This document shows, piece after piece, positions 1-9,975 of a stretch of DNA of 64,000 bases; the stretch's first letter is position 1, and each line of letters begins with the position of its first letter. The notes below the pieces were generated by a model. That model was given only the letters and a program-made list of their open reading frames with translations. It was not told the DNA's origin and did not search any database. The stretch is from Thermotoga sp. Ku-13t (GTDB lineage: Bacteria; Thermotogota; Thermotogae; Thermotogales; DSM-5069): NCBI RefSeq assembly GCF_011057685.1, contig NZ_LNFY01000001.1:558001-622000 (forward strand), given 5' to 3'. The position numbers were made by a program, and so were the translations under genes.

Positions 1-1729
1 CGATGTGCTGGTAGTGGTCTTTAAGGTCGGTGAGGAGCGCCGGGTTAGACATGAGTTCCAGCAACTTTCTGACATCGTACGTCGGGTTGCTGTGTTCTTC
101 GTCGGTGAACAGGAGTGTCCTACCTTTCTGAGCCAGCAACGAGGCCAGTCGCTGAGAAACGAAAGATTTACCTGCCCCAGCCTCGAGGCTCGTCACGAGG
201 ATGGTCTTCCCCGCTCTGACTGCCGCGATAGCTAAAGATTTCTCCACGGCGCGTCGATCTCTGGATATGGGAACTCTTGCGATGATTCTGTCTGCACCCA
301 GCAAGTATTCGGCTTCGCTCTCGAGCTTCACAGTTTTATCGAGGGCTTCCAGCAGGAAGACGAACAGAACTCCCAGAAACAGTCCAAGCACTCCCCCGAT
401 CGCGAGCGTAAGCTTCTTGTTCGGTTTCGAAGGTGAAAGAGGAACAACGGCGCGGTCCACAACGCTGAACGTGCCAGCCATAGAAACCTCGGTGATCAGG
501 TTCTGATATTTTCCCTGCAGGAGAGTCGTGTATATGGTCTCTTTCACCCTGTAGTCTCTTTCAAGGTTGATGAGCTCCTGTTCGAGGGCGGGCAGTTTCG
601 AAAGCTCAGCCTGCGCTTGTTCGTATAGCTTCCTGTACGCCTCGTACTGAACCTGATGGACCAGCAGATCGGCCTGAGTTTGAACGTAACTGGAAATCAC
701 CTGCTGATACACCGGGCTCAGCGACTTTCTGAGGCGGGAGTTCAAAAGATTTTTGATCTCCTGCTCCAGCTGTTTTTTGACTTCTTCCAGTTCCGCCTTC
801 CTCTGCCTGAGCTCGGCGCTCCCGGCAGGGTACTTCTCTGAAACTCCCGCCATCTCTATCTGGAGTGAAACGAACTTGCTTTTCAGCTGAGTAACTACAG
901 GATCGAAAGTCACGCTCTCGCCGATGCGCTGAATCTCTGCATCGTACTGCTCGAGTTGCTTTGAAAGAAAAGAAAGCTGTGACGAGAGTTCTTCCAGTGC
1001 TATTCTTTCTTCTTCGATGCGCTTCGCCAGCTCAAAAAATCTTTGAACCATTACTTCGCTCTGGGCACTCAGCTGGTAAATCTTGTTCTGCTCCTTGAAA
1101 GCTCTGAGCCTCATCTGGGCTTCCTGAAGCTCTTTCTCGAGCTTGGGGATCTGTTCCTCTATGTACGCTCGTTTGACGGCGGTTTGATCCTTGATGATCT
1201 GCTCTCTCACTTCCGCGTAATGATCAATGAACGCGTTCACGACGTCTGCTGCGAGCTTCGGATCGGTCCAGCTGAATTTCACTTCCAGTATGTTTGTGTT
1301 CTTGATAGGATTAATGGAGATGAGATTCTTGCCGACCAGATAGTTGTACAGCGAGAGCTTCAACTGATCGATGGTCAGACCTCTCTTCAGCGCTTTTTCT
1401 ATGTCTTCTTTTTTCATCATTCTGTTCACCAGATCGAGCTTTTCTATGACAGGCAGCAAGCTGGTCTTCGAGAGCATGACCTCGATTTCTTCCTGAGCAC
1501 CACCCGAAGTGCCGGTACCGAGCAAGGAACTTATGGCGGAGGAACTGGAGTTGCTCACACTTGTGGCAGGTTGAATTCTCACCTTTGCGACCGCTTCGTA
1601 CTGTGGCTTCGCGATGAACAGGTAAGCTCCGGTGGCGAACAACGTTAGAACGAAGACGAACCAGAAGATTTTCTGTCTCCGTTTGAACATCAAAAGCAGA
1701 TCGCTCAACGTCAGTTCTCTTTCTTCCAC
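1..1729 (-). CDS. Wzz/GNVR polysaccharide chain-length protein fused to a BY-kinase-like ATPase (3' end cut)
   Basis: About 576 residues are visible and the C-terminus runs off the left edge. The start is a GTG at 1729 with GGAGGG seven bases upstream. A membrane segment lies near residues 20-40 (IFWFVFVLTLFATGAYLFI). A long coiled-coil periplasmic part follows, then a second membrane helix (LTLAIGGVLGLFLGVLFVF) and a cytoplasmic P-loop domain with SLEAGAGKS. This is the layout of exopolysaccharide co-polymerases that set polymer chain length, fused to a tyrosine autokinase. The expected Walker A' Asp-x-Asp-x-Arg is replaced by TDEEHSNP, so kinase activity is doubtful. The gene is 41 bp downstream of the formamidase gene and may be co-transcribed. 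The family call is secure; the kinase function is not. Confidence 0.82.
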   Translation of the reverse strand, partial: MEERELTLSDLLLMFKRRQKIFWFVFVLTLFATGAYLFIAKPQYEAVAKVRIQPATSVSNSSSSAISSLLGTGTSGGAQEEIEVMLSKTSLLPVIEKLDLVNRMMKKEDIEKALKRGLTIDQLKLSLYNYLVGKNLISINPIKNTNILEVKFSWTDPKLAADVVNAFIDHYAEVREQIIKDQTAVKRAYIEEQIPKLEKELQEAQMRLRAFKEQNKIYQLSAQSEVMVQRFFELAKRIEEERIALEELSSQLSFLSKQLEQYDAEIQRIGESVTFDPVVTQLKSKFVSLQIEMAGVSEKYPAGSAELRQRKAELEEVKKQLEQEIKNLLNSRLRKSLSPVYQQVISSYVQTQADLLVHQVQYEAYRKLYEQAQAELSKLPALEQELINLERDYRVKETIYTTLLQGKYQNLITEVSMAGTFSVVDRAVVPLSPSKPNKKLTLAIGGVLGLFLGVLFVFLLEALDKTVKLESEAEYLLGADRIIARVPISRDRRAVEKSLAIAAVRAGKTILVTSLEAGAGKSFVSQRLASLLAQKGRTLLFTDEEHSNPTYDVRKLLELMSNPALLTDLKDHYQHI

Positions 1730-1769
1730 GCACGTTCCCTCCCGGTGGATGAATGACCATCAACGTATT

Positions 1770-2642
1770 TTACAACAGAAAACTCTTTGGAATCCTCGCC
1801 TTCGCTGTCAGGTTCGGATCGACGAGCTGGCTGATGCCCACATCGACGATCAGGCTAGCAAGCATGTAAGCATCCTCGAAGGAAAGTTTCCTCGCCTCGC
1901 TGAGCATTTTCACTGCTACACGCGTGGCTTCCTCGCATGCTTTTTCCAGACCCGGTAGAGAAACGAGCACGTAGAAATCTCGATCCGTTTCCACCATGGG
2001 CCATTCGATGGTTCTAACCAGAACGTCCACTTTCACTGTCACGATCGCGGGAACTTCGCATGCAGACACGCACACCTCACCATCGCCCATAACGGCATGC
2101 ACATCCCCGAGCGCAAGCAGGGCTCCTTCCTGAAAGATTGGAAGATAGACCTTGCTTCCAATCGTGATCTCCTTAGTGTCCATGTTGCCGCCGTGTCTGT
2201 GCGCGGTACCGGTGGGAAACTCTTCTTCCTGAGGAGCGACGCCGATCACACCGATCATGGGTCTGACAGGAATCGAGAGATCGTTGAAAAGAACGTTTCC
2301 ATCTCGAATCGGGAGAATCTTTGCCCTGAAGCCTTTCACGATGTCCCTGAGCACTCCGAAACCTTCTTCAGCGACGATCACGCCACGGTTGGAGGAGATT
2401 CTTATATCGTTGATCTCCACAACGAGCGTCTTTCCAGCTTCTGCACCCTCCACGAAGACAGGACCTGTGGCGGGATTGACCTTAGAAAAATCCAGATTCA
2501 TCACGTCTTTTTCGTTCTGAATCTGTCCACCAAGCGCGTCGAGCGTTTCGAACTGAACAGTCTCACCTGGCCGAACGCTCAGAACTGGCTTCATGTGAGG
2601 GCTGAAGGCGTAGATTACATCACTTTTCGGCACGATCTTCAT
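1770..2642 (-). CDS. Acetamidase/formamidase family protein
   Basis: 290 residues, full length for the family. It would hydrolyse a short amide (formamide or acetamide) to the acid and ammonia in the cytoplasm. Family marks seen are [10 protein letters not shown] in the middle and [13 protein letters not shown] after it, with a Cys-containing stretch ([12 protein letters not shown]) just downstream. The start ATG overlaps the end of rarA by 23 bp, so the two genes are translationally coupled. True substrates in thermophiles are largely untested, so the amide is an inference. Confidence 0.85.
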   Translation of the reverse strand: MKIVPKSDVIYAFSPHMKPVLSVRPGETVQFETLDALGGQIQNEKDVMNLDFSKVNPATGPVFVEGAEAGKTLVVEINDIRISSNRGVIVAEEGFGVLRDIVKGFRAKILPIRDGNVLFNDLSIPVRPMIGVIGVAPQEEEFPTGTAHRHGGNMDTKEITIGSKVYLPIFQEGALLALGDVHAVMGDGEVCVSACEVPAIVTVKVDVLVRTIEWPMVETDRDFYVLVSLPGLEKACEEATRVAVKMLSEARKLSFEDAYMLASLIVDVGISQLVDPNLTAKARIPKSFLL

Positions 2643-3927
2643 TCCGATCTTCCCCCCTGTTTCCCCAGAGCTGTTCTAATTTCTTTTTTATCATGGATTC
2701 TCTGCCGACATCCTTCGGTATGTACAGCTTCACGTGCTCGAGGCCTTCGGGCATGTAGCTTCTTCGCGCAAAACCCCCGACATCGTGTGGATACACGTAA
2801 CCTTTCCCATAACCCATGTTCTTCATCAACCTGGTCACGGGGTTTCTCAAAAAGAGTGGCACCTCAACATCTTTCGTCTTCTCCACCAGCTCTTTCGCCC
2901 TGCTGAGAGCTTCGTAAACAGAATTGCTCTTCGGAGCCGTGGCGAGATAGATCGCCGCCTCGGCAAGATTCAGCGCGCATTCTGGCATACCGACGTACTC
3001 GACCGCCTGCGCGGCACTGACGGCCATCACTAAGGCGAAGGGATCTGCCAAGCCAATGTCTTCGCTCGCGAGGATGATCATTCTCCTTGCGATGAACATG
3101 GGATCTTCTCCTGATTCGAGCATCCTTACCATGTAATAGAGGGCCGCATCTGGATCGCTTCCCCTCAGGCTCTTGATGAAGGCGGATGCCAGATCGTAGT
3201 GACTTTCTTCGGTGTAGGCGAGACTTTTCGGTGAAAGCATCGTTAGATCTTCCAGACGTATCTTTCTCACACCCCTGGACAGAGCTGATTCTACGAGCGT
3301 TTCGAGCGTGTTCAGCGCGTACCTCGCATCACCGTTCGCCTCTTTGGCGATGTGAACAAGCACATCTTCATCGATCTCGACGCCGTTCTCTGTGAAGAGA
3401 CTGTCCTTTTCGATCGCGCGCTTCATGATCTTCAAAAGGTCCTCCGGCGTGAGGGGTTTGAGCTGTATCACCCTGCACCTTGAAAGCAACGGTGCGATGA
3501 TTTCGAAGGAAGGATTTTCAGTGGTGGCACCGACGAGCACAATAGTTCCATCCTCCACACGTGAAAGGAGGATGTCCTGCTGCGCCTTGTTGAGTCTGTG
3601 GATCTCATCTATGAACAGGATCGTTCGTCTGCCGTATTTCTTCAGCTCCTGGGCCCTGCTCAGGACCTGTTTTATTTCGGTCGCACCGTGGAGTGAACCA
3701 CTCAGGGAATAAAATTCTGCATCGACGTACTTTTTGATCAGCTCGGCGATCGAGCTCTTACCGCATCCGGGAGGACCATAGAGGATGCACGAGAAAATGG
3801 AACCGGACTCGAGGGCACGTCGGAGAACACCGTTTCGACCGAGGACGTGATCCTGACCCACGAGTTCGTCCAGATCTTTTGGTCTCATTCTCTCCGCGAG
3901 GGGTTTCGCTCTCTGCGTGGGGATCAC
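2620..3927 (-). CDS. rarA: Replication-associated recombination protein A (RarA/MgsA), AAA+ ATPase
   Basis: 435 residues. The clamp-loader-like AAA+ ATPase acts at stalled replication forks. Walker A is GPPGCGKSS near residue 52, Walker B is FIDEIH, and sensor 1 lies in [10 protein letters not shown]. The C-terminal tetramerisation part carries the family pattern [20 protein letters not shown]. The gene overlaps the upstream epimerase gene by 4 bp and the downstream amidase gene by 23 bp, placing it inside a long minus-strand operon with mutS and udg. DNA-repair neighbours fit the role. Confidence 0.93.
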   Translation of the reverse strand: MIPTQRAKPLAERMRPKDLDELVGQDHVLGRNGVLRRALESGSIFSCILYGPPGCGKSSIAELIKKYVDAEFYSLSGSLHGATEIKQVLSRAQELKKYGRRTILFIDEIHRLNKAQQDILLSRVEDGTIVLVGATTENPSFEIIAPLLSRCRVIQLKPLTPEDLLKIMKRAIEKDSLFTENGVEIDEDVLVHIAKEANGDARYALNTLETLVESALSRGVRKIRLEDLTMLSPKSLAYTEESHYDLASAFIKSLRGSDPDAALYYMVRMLESGEDPMFIARRMIILASEDIGLADPFALVMAVSAAQAVEYVGMPECALNLAEAAIYLATAPKSNSVYEALSRAKELVEKTKDVEVPLFLRNPVTRLMKNMGYGKGYVYPHDVGGFARRSYMPEGLEHVKLYIPKDVGRESMIKKKLEQLWGNRGEDRNEDRAEK

Positions 3928-4850
3928 CCTCCGGATTTGAAGAACTCCACCGTGAGGGCCAGGCCGGTTTTGAGATCGATCTTCGGTTTCCAGCCGAGTA
4001 TTCTTTCAGCCTTCGAACAATCCAGAACGCTCTTTCTCAAATCCCCTTTCCTCGGCTCGGCGTACACGGGTTGTTTTGAATAGTTCGTAAGCTCGGCGAG
4101 CATCCTGAAAAGCTGGTTCACCGTTGTGCCGACGCCCGTGGCGATGTTGAACACCCCGCTCACCTCAGGTTTCAAGCACAGAAGGTTGGCTTCCACCACG
4201 TCACCGACGTACACGTAATCCCGCACGTACTCACCGTCACCAAAGATGTAGACGTCTTCGCCCTTCAGCATCCTCGAGGTGAATATCGCGACGACACCGG
4301 CCTCACCGTTGGGATCCTGCCTCGGACCGTACACGTTGCCGTAGCGCAGGGCAACGTAATCCAGACCTTTTTCTTTCTTGTAGAATTCCAGGTACATCTC
4401 CACGCTCCTCTTCGCGATTCCGTAAGGAGAGATGGGCTTAGGGAAGACGTCTTCGCTCGTTGGAGTCGGCACATCGTCCCCGTAGATCGCGCCACCTGTT
4501 GAGGAAAAAATGAACTTCTTTATGTTGTATTTGACGCTCTTTTCGAGCAACACCAGACTGCCGATGATGTTGCTCATCGCGTCTCTGACAGGGTCTTTCA
4601 CCGACACGCTCACGCTCGCCTGCGCGGCGAGGTGAAAGACGTAATCGAAACGGTGGAGCATGAAAATACGTTCCATCATCTCTTCGTCCTCTACGCTCTG
4701 CTGGTAGAAAAGCGCCTGTCTGTTCAGGTTGTCTATCTTTCCACTGCTCAGATTGTCGACGACGACCACCCTGTGACCAGCGCGTAACAACGCGTCGACG
4801 AGGTGCGAACCTATGAATCCAGCCCCTCCAGTTACAAGAACGTTCGCCAC
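3924..4850 (-). CDS. NAD-dependent epimerase/dehydratase, UDP-glucose 4-epimerase-like
   Basis: 308 residues, an extended short-chain dehydrogenase. The N-terminal NAD-binding motif is TGGAGFIGSH at about residue 7, the catalytic Ser lies in SSTGGAIYGD, and the Tyr/Lys pair is in SPYGIAKRS. FHLAAQASV and LRYGNVYGPRQDP are typical of nucleotide-sugar epimerases such as GalE. It probably supplies UDP-galactose or a related sugar for surface polysaccharide, which would fit the chain-length gene further down the same strand. The exact sugar cannot be told from sequence. Confidence 0.87.
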   Translation of the reverse strand: MANVLVTGGAGFIGSHLVDALLRAGHRVVVVDNLSSGKIDNLNRQALFYQQSVEDEEMMERIFMLHRFDYVFHLAAQASVSVSVKDPVRDAMSNIIGSLVLLEKSVKYNIKKFIFSSTGGAIYGDDVPTPTSEDVFPKPISPYGIAKRSVEMYLEFYKKEKGLDYVALRYGNVYGPRQDPNGEAGVVAIFTSRMLKGEDVYIFGDGEYVRDYVYVGDVVEANLLCLKPEVSGVFNIATGVGTTVNQLFRMLAELTNYSKQPVYAEPRKGDLRKSVLDCSKAERILGWKPKIDLKTGLALTVEFFKSGG

Positions 4851-4852
4851 AC

Positions 4853-5386
4853 TCAGTCACCCTCTTCTTCTTCCTCGGGTTCCCTCTCGAGCGCCTTAAG
4901 ATCTTCGAGCACGTCCTCCGGCAGCTCGGTGATGTTGACGAGTTTCCGGCTCTCCTCGATGAATTTTCTCAGCTCCTTCGCCTGGTCCTCTTTGAAATCG
5001 ATGACGAGTTTGTAGAACTCTTTTATTCTTTCGCGAGTTCTCGCTGTGAGATAGTGAGACAAATGCCTCGCGAGTTTCTCGGATATGTCCACAGAGATGC
5101 CGAGCACATAATGGAAGAAGTTCTTGATGCGCTTTTGCATCGTGAACAGGCTCTGAGCTTTTCTCTTACCGCGTGGAGTCAACACGATCAGACCGTACTT
5201 TTCGTACTCCACGTAGCCAAGATCCGCCAGGCGTCTGACAGCATTCGTGACACTCGGAAGACTCACACCAACCTTTCTCGCGATCGTGCTGATCCTCGCC
5301 GCTGGTTGTTTTTGCTGGATTTCGTAGATCACGGTCAGGTAATCCTCAAGAGCGGGTGTCAGAATCTTCTTCCTACCCCTGGGCAT
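4853..5386 (-). CDS. DtxR/MntR-like winged-helix transcriptional regulator
   Basis: 177 residues. The N-terminus (LEDYLTVIYEIQQ, then ISTIARKVGVSLPSVTNAV, then LADLGYVEYEKYG) is the winged-helix DNA-binding domain of DtxR/MntR metal-dependent repressors. The middle should hold the dimerisation and metal region; LARHLSHYLTAR resembles it, but the usual metal-binding Glu/His pattern is incomplete. The tail is very acidic (EREPEEEEEGD). It lies 2 bp from the epimerase start and overlaps udg by 14 bp. It may sense iron or manganese; no target operator was identified. Confidence 0.78.
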   Translation of the reverse strand: MPRGRKKILTPALEDYLTVIYEIQQKQPAARISTIARKVGVSLPSVTNAVRRLADLGYVEYEKYGLIVLTPRGKRKAQSLFTMQKRIKNFFHYVLGISVDISEKLARHLSHYLTARTRERIKEFYKLVIDFKEDQAKELRKFIEESRKLVNITELPEDVLEDLKALEREPEEEEEGD

Positions 5387-5978
5387 TGCGATACCTCCCT
5401 TTCAATTCGTCATAGAATTTGCGTACCCTTTTGATGTCCTGCCACGTCAGATCCTTCGGCGAACCTTTCTCCTTCGATGGATTCCTCAGAAGGTAACTCG
5501 GATGGAACATCGGGAAGAGTTTCTTTCCGCCTTTCCACTCGATCTCCTTGCCTCGATAGTCCGTGATCGAAACGTTCTGGTTCAAAAAGAACGAGAGCGC
5601 CGTGCTTCCAAGCGGGACGATGATCGCTGGATCAACGATCATGATCTGCGCGTACAGAAAATGTCCGCACGCCTTCTGCTCCTGGACTGTGGGGACCCTG
5701 TTGTTGGGCGGTCTGCACTTGACGACGTTGCATATGTAGACCTCTTCGCGGCTCAGCTGAACCGATTCGAGAATCTTCGTGAGGAGCTGACCGGCCTTGC
5801 CGACGAAGGGACGGCCCGTTTTGTCCTCTTCTTCACCCGGCCCTTCACCCACGAACATGATCGGTGCGTAGAGGCTACCTTCACCGACGACGACGTTCGT
5901 CCTGCCCTGAGCGAGCTGGCACGCCGTACATTTTTGTACACGCTCCGTCAAAATCTGCATGAGTTCTTCCCTCGTCAA
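5373..5978 (-). CDS. udg: Type 4 uracil-DNA glycosylase with [4Fe-4S] cluster
   Basis: 201 residues from a TTG start preceded by GGAGGG about 6 nt upstream; an earlier in-frame ATG at 6047 has no ribosome-binding site. The protein removes uracil from DNA at high temperature. Seen are the active-site loop GEGPGEEEDKTGRPFVGKAG, cluster cysteines in CTACQLAQGR and in CNVVKCRPPNNR, and the C-terminal motif MFHPSYLLRN. Length is close to the T. maritima enzyme. It sits between the DtxR-like regulator and the DHH phosphoesterase in the repair-rich operon. Confidence 0.94.
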   Translation of the reverse strand: MTREELMQILTERVQKCTACQLAQGRTNVVVGEGSLYAPIMFVGEGPGEEEDKTGRPFVGKAGQLLTKILESVQLSREEVYICNVVKCRPPNNRVPTVQEQKACGHFLYAQIMIVDPAIIVPLGSTALSFFLNQNVSITDYRGKEIEWKGGKKLFPMFHPSYLLRNPSKEKGSPKDLTWQDIKRVRKFYDELKGRYRNAQG

Positions 5979-6108
5979 GATGGACCCTCCAAGGTGTGCG
6001 GACTCAAAAACTATGTTATAGGCATCGAGCATGCTTCCAAAACACATTGTACCACAAACAGTCCTTCACTTGCTTGGACTGAGGAAGAATTGGAAAAGTT
6101 TCCCAGTG

Positions 6109-6951
6109 TTAACTGTTCTTAAACTTTTCGAGAATTGCCCTTAATACTGTCTCGACGTCTTTCGTTTCGTATATTCTTCCCGCTTTTCGTTTTTTGAACT
6201 GCCCGAGCGCGGAGTAGACCTTTTGAACGAGCTTTTTCTTGCAGTACACCCACACCCCCCAGGGCATCCTGCCGATGAGAACGGACAGAGACAGCGGATA
6301 CATCGCCACGTCTGCGGCGCACAAAAATTCATCGTCGTCCGCGCACTCGACGATCCCTATTCGCACACCGTTGTCCACGATCTGTATCTTCGAAAGCCTC
6401 CTGAGAAAACCTTCCTGATCTTTCACTCTGCCTTCGAGGATCAGTTCGAAGATGTCCTCGAGCACATGACCTTTGAGGAACTTGGAGAGGTATACCAGGT
6501 CCTCGGAACATGCGGTTCTTAAAAATGCCGTTTCACTCACCAGTGCGACTGCGAAGCAAAAGAGTACATCATCTGGAAGTTCGTCCACAAGATCGTACAG
6601 ATTGAGCACGTTGACGCTCCTTGGCCTGATGTGTGAATAGAACGCGTCCCTGACGAACTTTTCAGAAGAGTTGACGTGGTGATCGAAGACACAGTAGTGA
6701 TGTATAGGGAATGGAAGCTGATCGGGTTCTGAGGTGTCGTAGACGAAGAACAAATGTATCTGGGGCGGAAAACGGTTCTTAACAGAGAAAAGGTTCATCA
6801 GTTTCTGGACCGTCAGGTCCGGTTCGTCGACATAGATACCTCCACCGAAGAGTACGTAGCCCCAGTAGGCGCTCGCGAAGCTGTCCGCATCTGCCCTCCT
6901 GTGGGTGAGGTGGAGGAACGGAAAATCACCACAACGTGGATTGATCTGGAT
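6109..6951 (-). CDS. DHH-family phosphoesterase (NrnA/RecJ-like), start codon non-canonical or frameshifted
   Basis: About 280 residues if read from ATC at 6951; the first in-frame ATG is at 6798. The essential motif I, THRRADADSFAS, lies upstream of that ATG, and CVFDHHV (the DHH motif) follows downstream, so the ATG form would lack a catalytic motif. No ATG, GTG or TTG exists in frame between the preceding stop and motif I. AGGAGG lies 7 nt before the ATC. Alternatively the GTGGTGA overlapping the mutS stop would be the start if one more T were present at 6922-6925. Likely role is cleavage of short oligonucleotides or cyclic dinucleotide products; substrate unknown. Confidence 0.75.
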   Translation of the reverse strand: MQINPRCGDFPFLHLTHRRADADSFASAYWGYVLFGGGIYVDEPDLTVQKLMNLFSVKNRFPPQIHLFFVYDTSEPDQLPFPIHHYCVFDHHVNSSEKFVRDAFYSHIRPRSVNVLNLYDLVDELPDDVLFCFAVALVSETAFLRTACSEDLVYLSKFLKGHVLEDIFELILEGRVKDQEGFLRRLSKIQIVDNGVRIGIVECADDDEFLCAADVAMYPLSLSVLIGRMPWGVWVYCKKKLVQKVYSALGQFKKRKAGRIYETKDVETVLRAILEKFKNS

Positions 6952-9373
6952 GGATCTTCCTCCTTTTGATCTTTCTCAACCTCTCACTCGAAACGACACG
7001 GAGCCTGCTTTCGAGTTCACTCTTTTCCGATATGGTTTCCAGGACCTCACGGGCCCTGTCGACGATCTCCTGAGGAAGGCCGGCTATGTGCGCAACTTCG
7101 ATACCGTAGATTTTGTCTGCCACCCCGTCGATTACCCTGTGCAAAAACACAATCGAACCGTTTTCTTCCATCACCTGGATGGTCTTGTTCAGTATGCCTT
7201 CGTAGAGGTTCGCCAGCTCCGTCAGTTCAGTGAAGTGCGTTGCGAAAATGCACTTGCATCCGATCTTGTTGTGTATGTACTCGCTCACCGCCCACGCGAT
7301 GCTGATTCCGTCGAAGGTGCTCGTGCCCCTGCCCACCTCGTCGAGCAGAACCAGACTGTCTTTCGTTGCGTGGTAGATGATCTTCGCTACCTCGTTCATC
7401 TCCGTCAGGAACGTGCTCCTTCCAGCCACGACATCATCGCGCACGCCCATCTTCGCGAAGATCCTGTCGAAGATTGGCAGCACCGCTTCCTTCGCGGGCA
7501 CGAAACTGCCAACTTGAGCCATGACTGCGATCAGACCTATCTGCCTGATGAAGGTTGACTTTCCGCTCATGTTCGGTCCAGTCAGAATTACGAAGGAATT
7601 TTTGTCGTCTAGCCGCAGATCGTTGGGAACGAAATTCTCCACCTTCCTCTCGACGACGGGGTGTCTTGACTCTCTGAGGATCAGTTCGCCGTCGGAAAAA
7701 ACGGGCCTAACGTAGCTGTACCGAACGGCCGCCATGGCAAGCGAGCAGAGCACGTCGAGCGTGGCGAGAACATCGGCGAGGTGCGCAAGGCGTGGAGAAC
7801 TCTCTTTGACTTTCAAACAGAGCCCTTCGAACAGTTCCTTTTCTCTCTTTTCCAGTTTCTCCTTCGCGGAGAGTATCTTTTCTTCAAGCTGCTTTAATTC
7901 CTCGGTGACGAACCGCTCGCAATTGACGAGCGTCTGTTTCCTCACGTAGTCTTTCGGCACCCTCGACAGGTTCGACTTGGTGACCTCTATGTAATATCCG
8001 AACACCTCGTTGTAGCCGATGCGCAGATTGCTTATGCCTGTTCGAATCCTCTCTCTCTGTTCTATCTGTCTCAGAAAGTCTTCGACGTTGAAAACCAGAT
8101 TCTTCAGCTCGTCGAGCTCCCGATCGTAACCTGTTCTGATGACCTTTCCCTCTCCAACGCTGATTGATGGTTCCTCTTCGAGTGCCCTGTCCAGTTCGTC
8201 GTGGAGATCTTCCAGACAGTCCATGCCCCACATCGGTTCGAACGCTTCGTTCGTCCGCAGCGCGTCCCTGATCGATGGAACCACGGCTAAGGTTGATCTG
8301 ACGTGCAGCAAGTCTTTCACACCGGTCTTGCTGTACTCGAGCCGGCTCAGAATCCTCTGAAGGTCCTTCACGGAGGCGAGGTATTCCCTCAACTCGTTGA
8401 GCAAGAGCTGATCCTTCACCAGCGCTTCGACTCTGTCCAGCCTCCACTCTATCTTCTGTCTGTCTCTGAGAGGATGGAGCAACCACTGTTTCAAGAGTCG
8501 AGCCCCCATGGAGGTTTTCGTGAAGTTCAGCACGTCGTACAGGCTCATCTGGCCGTTCTTCGCAACGAGTCCAAGCTGTTCTACCGTCGTGGCGTCGAGG
8601 AAGACGTATTCGTTCGACCTCAGAGCCTTCGGAGGTTTGAGAAAAATCCGCTCGGACATGAGGGTGTAACGGATGTACCTGACCAGCGCGGCGAAGGCGA
8701 GTTTCCCTTCCGAAAGCTCCAGATGATCGACTATGGCGACCGAGAACGTCTGTGCTATATCCTGGTCCGCGTTCGAAGGGTTCAGGTGCCAGTCCTGTAA
8801 AGGTTCGAGCACGACGTTCTCCGTGAACTTTCCTTCGAGTTCTTTCCTCAGCGATGGTTCGTAGAGCACCTGGCTCGTGCCTATCGATCTCAAAAGATCG
8901 CACAGTTCGTCCAGATCCTCAGTGGAGGTCCAGAAGGTCTCAGCGGTCGAGACGTCCGCACCCGCGGCGATGTAGGACCCGTTCTGCTTGCAAATGACGA
9001 CGAGGTAATTGTTCGAACTTCCTTCGAGGAGTTCTTCTTCGAGCAAAGTTCCCGGTGTGACGATCCTGGTGACCTCTCTGCGCACCAGGCCCTTCGCGGT
9101 TGCGGGATCTTCCATCTGGTCACATATGGCGACCTTGTAGCCGAGCTGAACGAGCCTCTTCAAATACGAGTTCAACGCGTGGTAAGGAACGCCCGCCATG
9201 GGCGCTCCCTGTCGCTGTGTGAGGACGATGTCGAGTTTTTCGGAGACGATCTTCGCATCTTCGAAGAAGGCTTCGTAGAAATCGCCCAGACGGAACAGGA
9301 GGATCGCGTCTTTGTACCTGGACTTTATCTCCATGTACTGCCGCATCATCGGGGTGAGTTTCAAAGAACTCAC
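6926..9373 (-). CDS. mutS: DNA mismatch repair ATPase MutS
   Basis: 815 residues, normal size. The N-terminal mismatch-recognition Phe-x-Glu motif is in [12 protein letters not shown], followed by [12 protein letters not shown]. The C-terminal ABC-type ATPase has GPNMSGKST, the Walker B region [16 protein letters not shown], and the conserved FATHFTEL. It acts with MutL, which is not in the window. The start overlaps the clpP end by 4 bp and the stop lies inside the possible DHH start region. Confidence 0.97.
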   Translation of the reverse strand: MSSLKLTPMMRQYMEIKSRYKDAILLFRLGDFYEAFFEDAKIVSEKLDIVLTQRQGAPMAGVPYHALNSYLKRLVQLGYKVAICDQMEDPATAKGLVRREVTRIVTPGTLLEEELLEGSSNNYLVVICKQNGSYIAAGADVSTAETFWTSTEDLDELCDLLRSIGTSQVLYEPSLRKELEGKFTENVVLEPLQDWHLNPSNADQDIAQTFSVAIVDHLELSEGKLAFAALVRYIRYTLMSERIFLKPPKALRSNEYVFLDATTVEQLGLVAKNGQMSLYDVLNFTKTSMGARLLKQWLLHPLRDRQKIEWRLDRVEALVKDQLLLNELREYLASVKDLQRILSRLEYSKTGVKDLLHVRSTLAVVPSIRDALRTNEAFEPMWGMDCLEDLHDELDRALEEEPSISVGEGKVIRTGYDRELDELKNLVFNVEDFLRQIEQRERIRTGISNLRIGYNEVFGYYIEVTKSNLSRVPKDYVRKQTLVNCERFVTEELKQLEEKILSAKEKLEKREKELFEGLCLKVKESSPRLAHLADVLATLDVLCSLAMAAVRYSYVRPVFSDGELILRESRHPVVERKVENFVPNDLRLDDKNSFVILTGPNMSGKSTFIRQIGLIAVMAQVGSFVPAKEAVLPIFDRIFAKMGVRDDVVAGRSTFLTEMNEVAKIIYHATKDSLVLLDEVGRGTSTFDGISIAWAVSEYIHNKIGCKCIFATHFTELTELANLYEGILNKTIQVMEENGSIVFLHRVIDGVADKIYGIEVAHIAGLPQEIVDRAREVLETISEKSELESRLRVVSSERLRKIKRRKIHPDQSTLW

Positions 9374-9975
9374 CTTCTCTTCGGCTCGATCACCTTGTCT
9401 ATGAGTCCATACTGGAGAGCTTCGTACGCGTCCATGAAGAAGTCGCGGTCGGTGTCCTTCTCAATACGCTCTATGGGCTGGCCGGTCTTCTCACTCAGGA
9501 TCTTGTTGATGAGGTTCTTTATCCTGAGCAGTTCCTTCGTGATGATCTCCACGTCCTTAACCGGTCCTTCTGCTCCACCCAGGGGCTGGTGAAGCATGAT
9601 CCTGGCGTTCGGAAGCGCGAAACGCTTTCCTTTCGTGCCGCTCGCCAGCAGAACGGCCGCCATGGACGCCGCCTGACCGACACATATGGTCACGACGTCG
9701 CACTTGACGTACTGCATCGTATCGTAGATCGCGAGTCCCGCCGTGACCGAGCCTCCGGGGCTGTTGATGTACAGATGGATGTCTTTGTCAGGGTCTTCAG
9801 CTTCAAGGAAAAGCAGCTGCGCGACCACTAAGTTTGCGGTGTGGTCGTCTATAGGATAACCGAGGAAGACGATCCTGTCCTTCAGGAGTCGAGAATATAT
9901 GTCGTAGGCACGCTCGTAACGTCCTGTCGATTCAATCACCATCGGTATGAGCTGGGCTGTTGGATCCAGACTCAT
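9370..9975 (-). CDS. clpP: ATP-dependent Clp protease proteolytic subunit ClpP
   Basis: 201 residues. This serine peptidase forms the double heptamer that works with ClpX or ClpC/A. The catalytic Ser is in [14 protein letters not shown], the His in [10 protein letters not shown], and the Asp in the C-terminal helix region (KDTDRDFFM). [12 protein letters not shown] is conserved. It overlaps the end of tig by 44 bp, the classic tig-clpP arrangement, and mutS follows directly. Confidence 0.97.
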   Translation of the reverse strand: MSLDPTAQLIPMVIESTGRYERAYDIYSRLLKDRIVFLGYPIDDHTANLVVAQLLFLEAEDPDKDIHLYINSPGGSVTAGLAIYDTMQYVKCDVVTICVGQAASMAAVLLASGTKGKRFALPNARIMLHQPLGGAEGPVKDVEIITKELLRIKNLINKILSEKTGQPIERIEKDTDRDFFMDAYEALQYGLIDKVIEPKRR

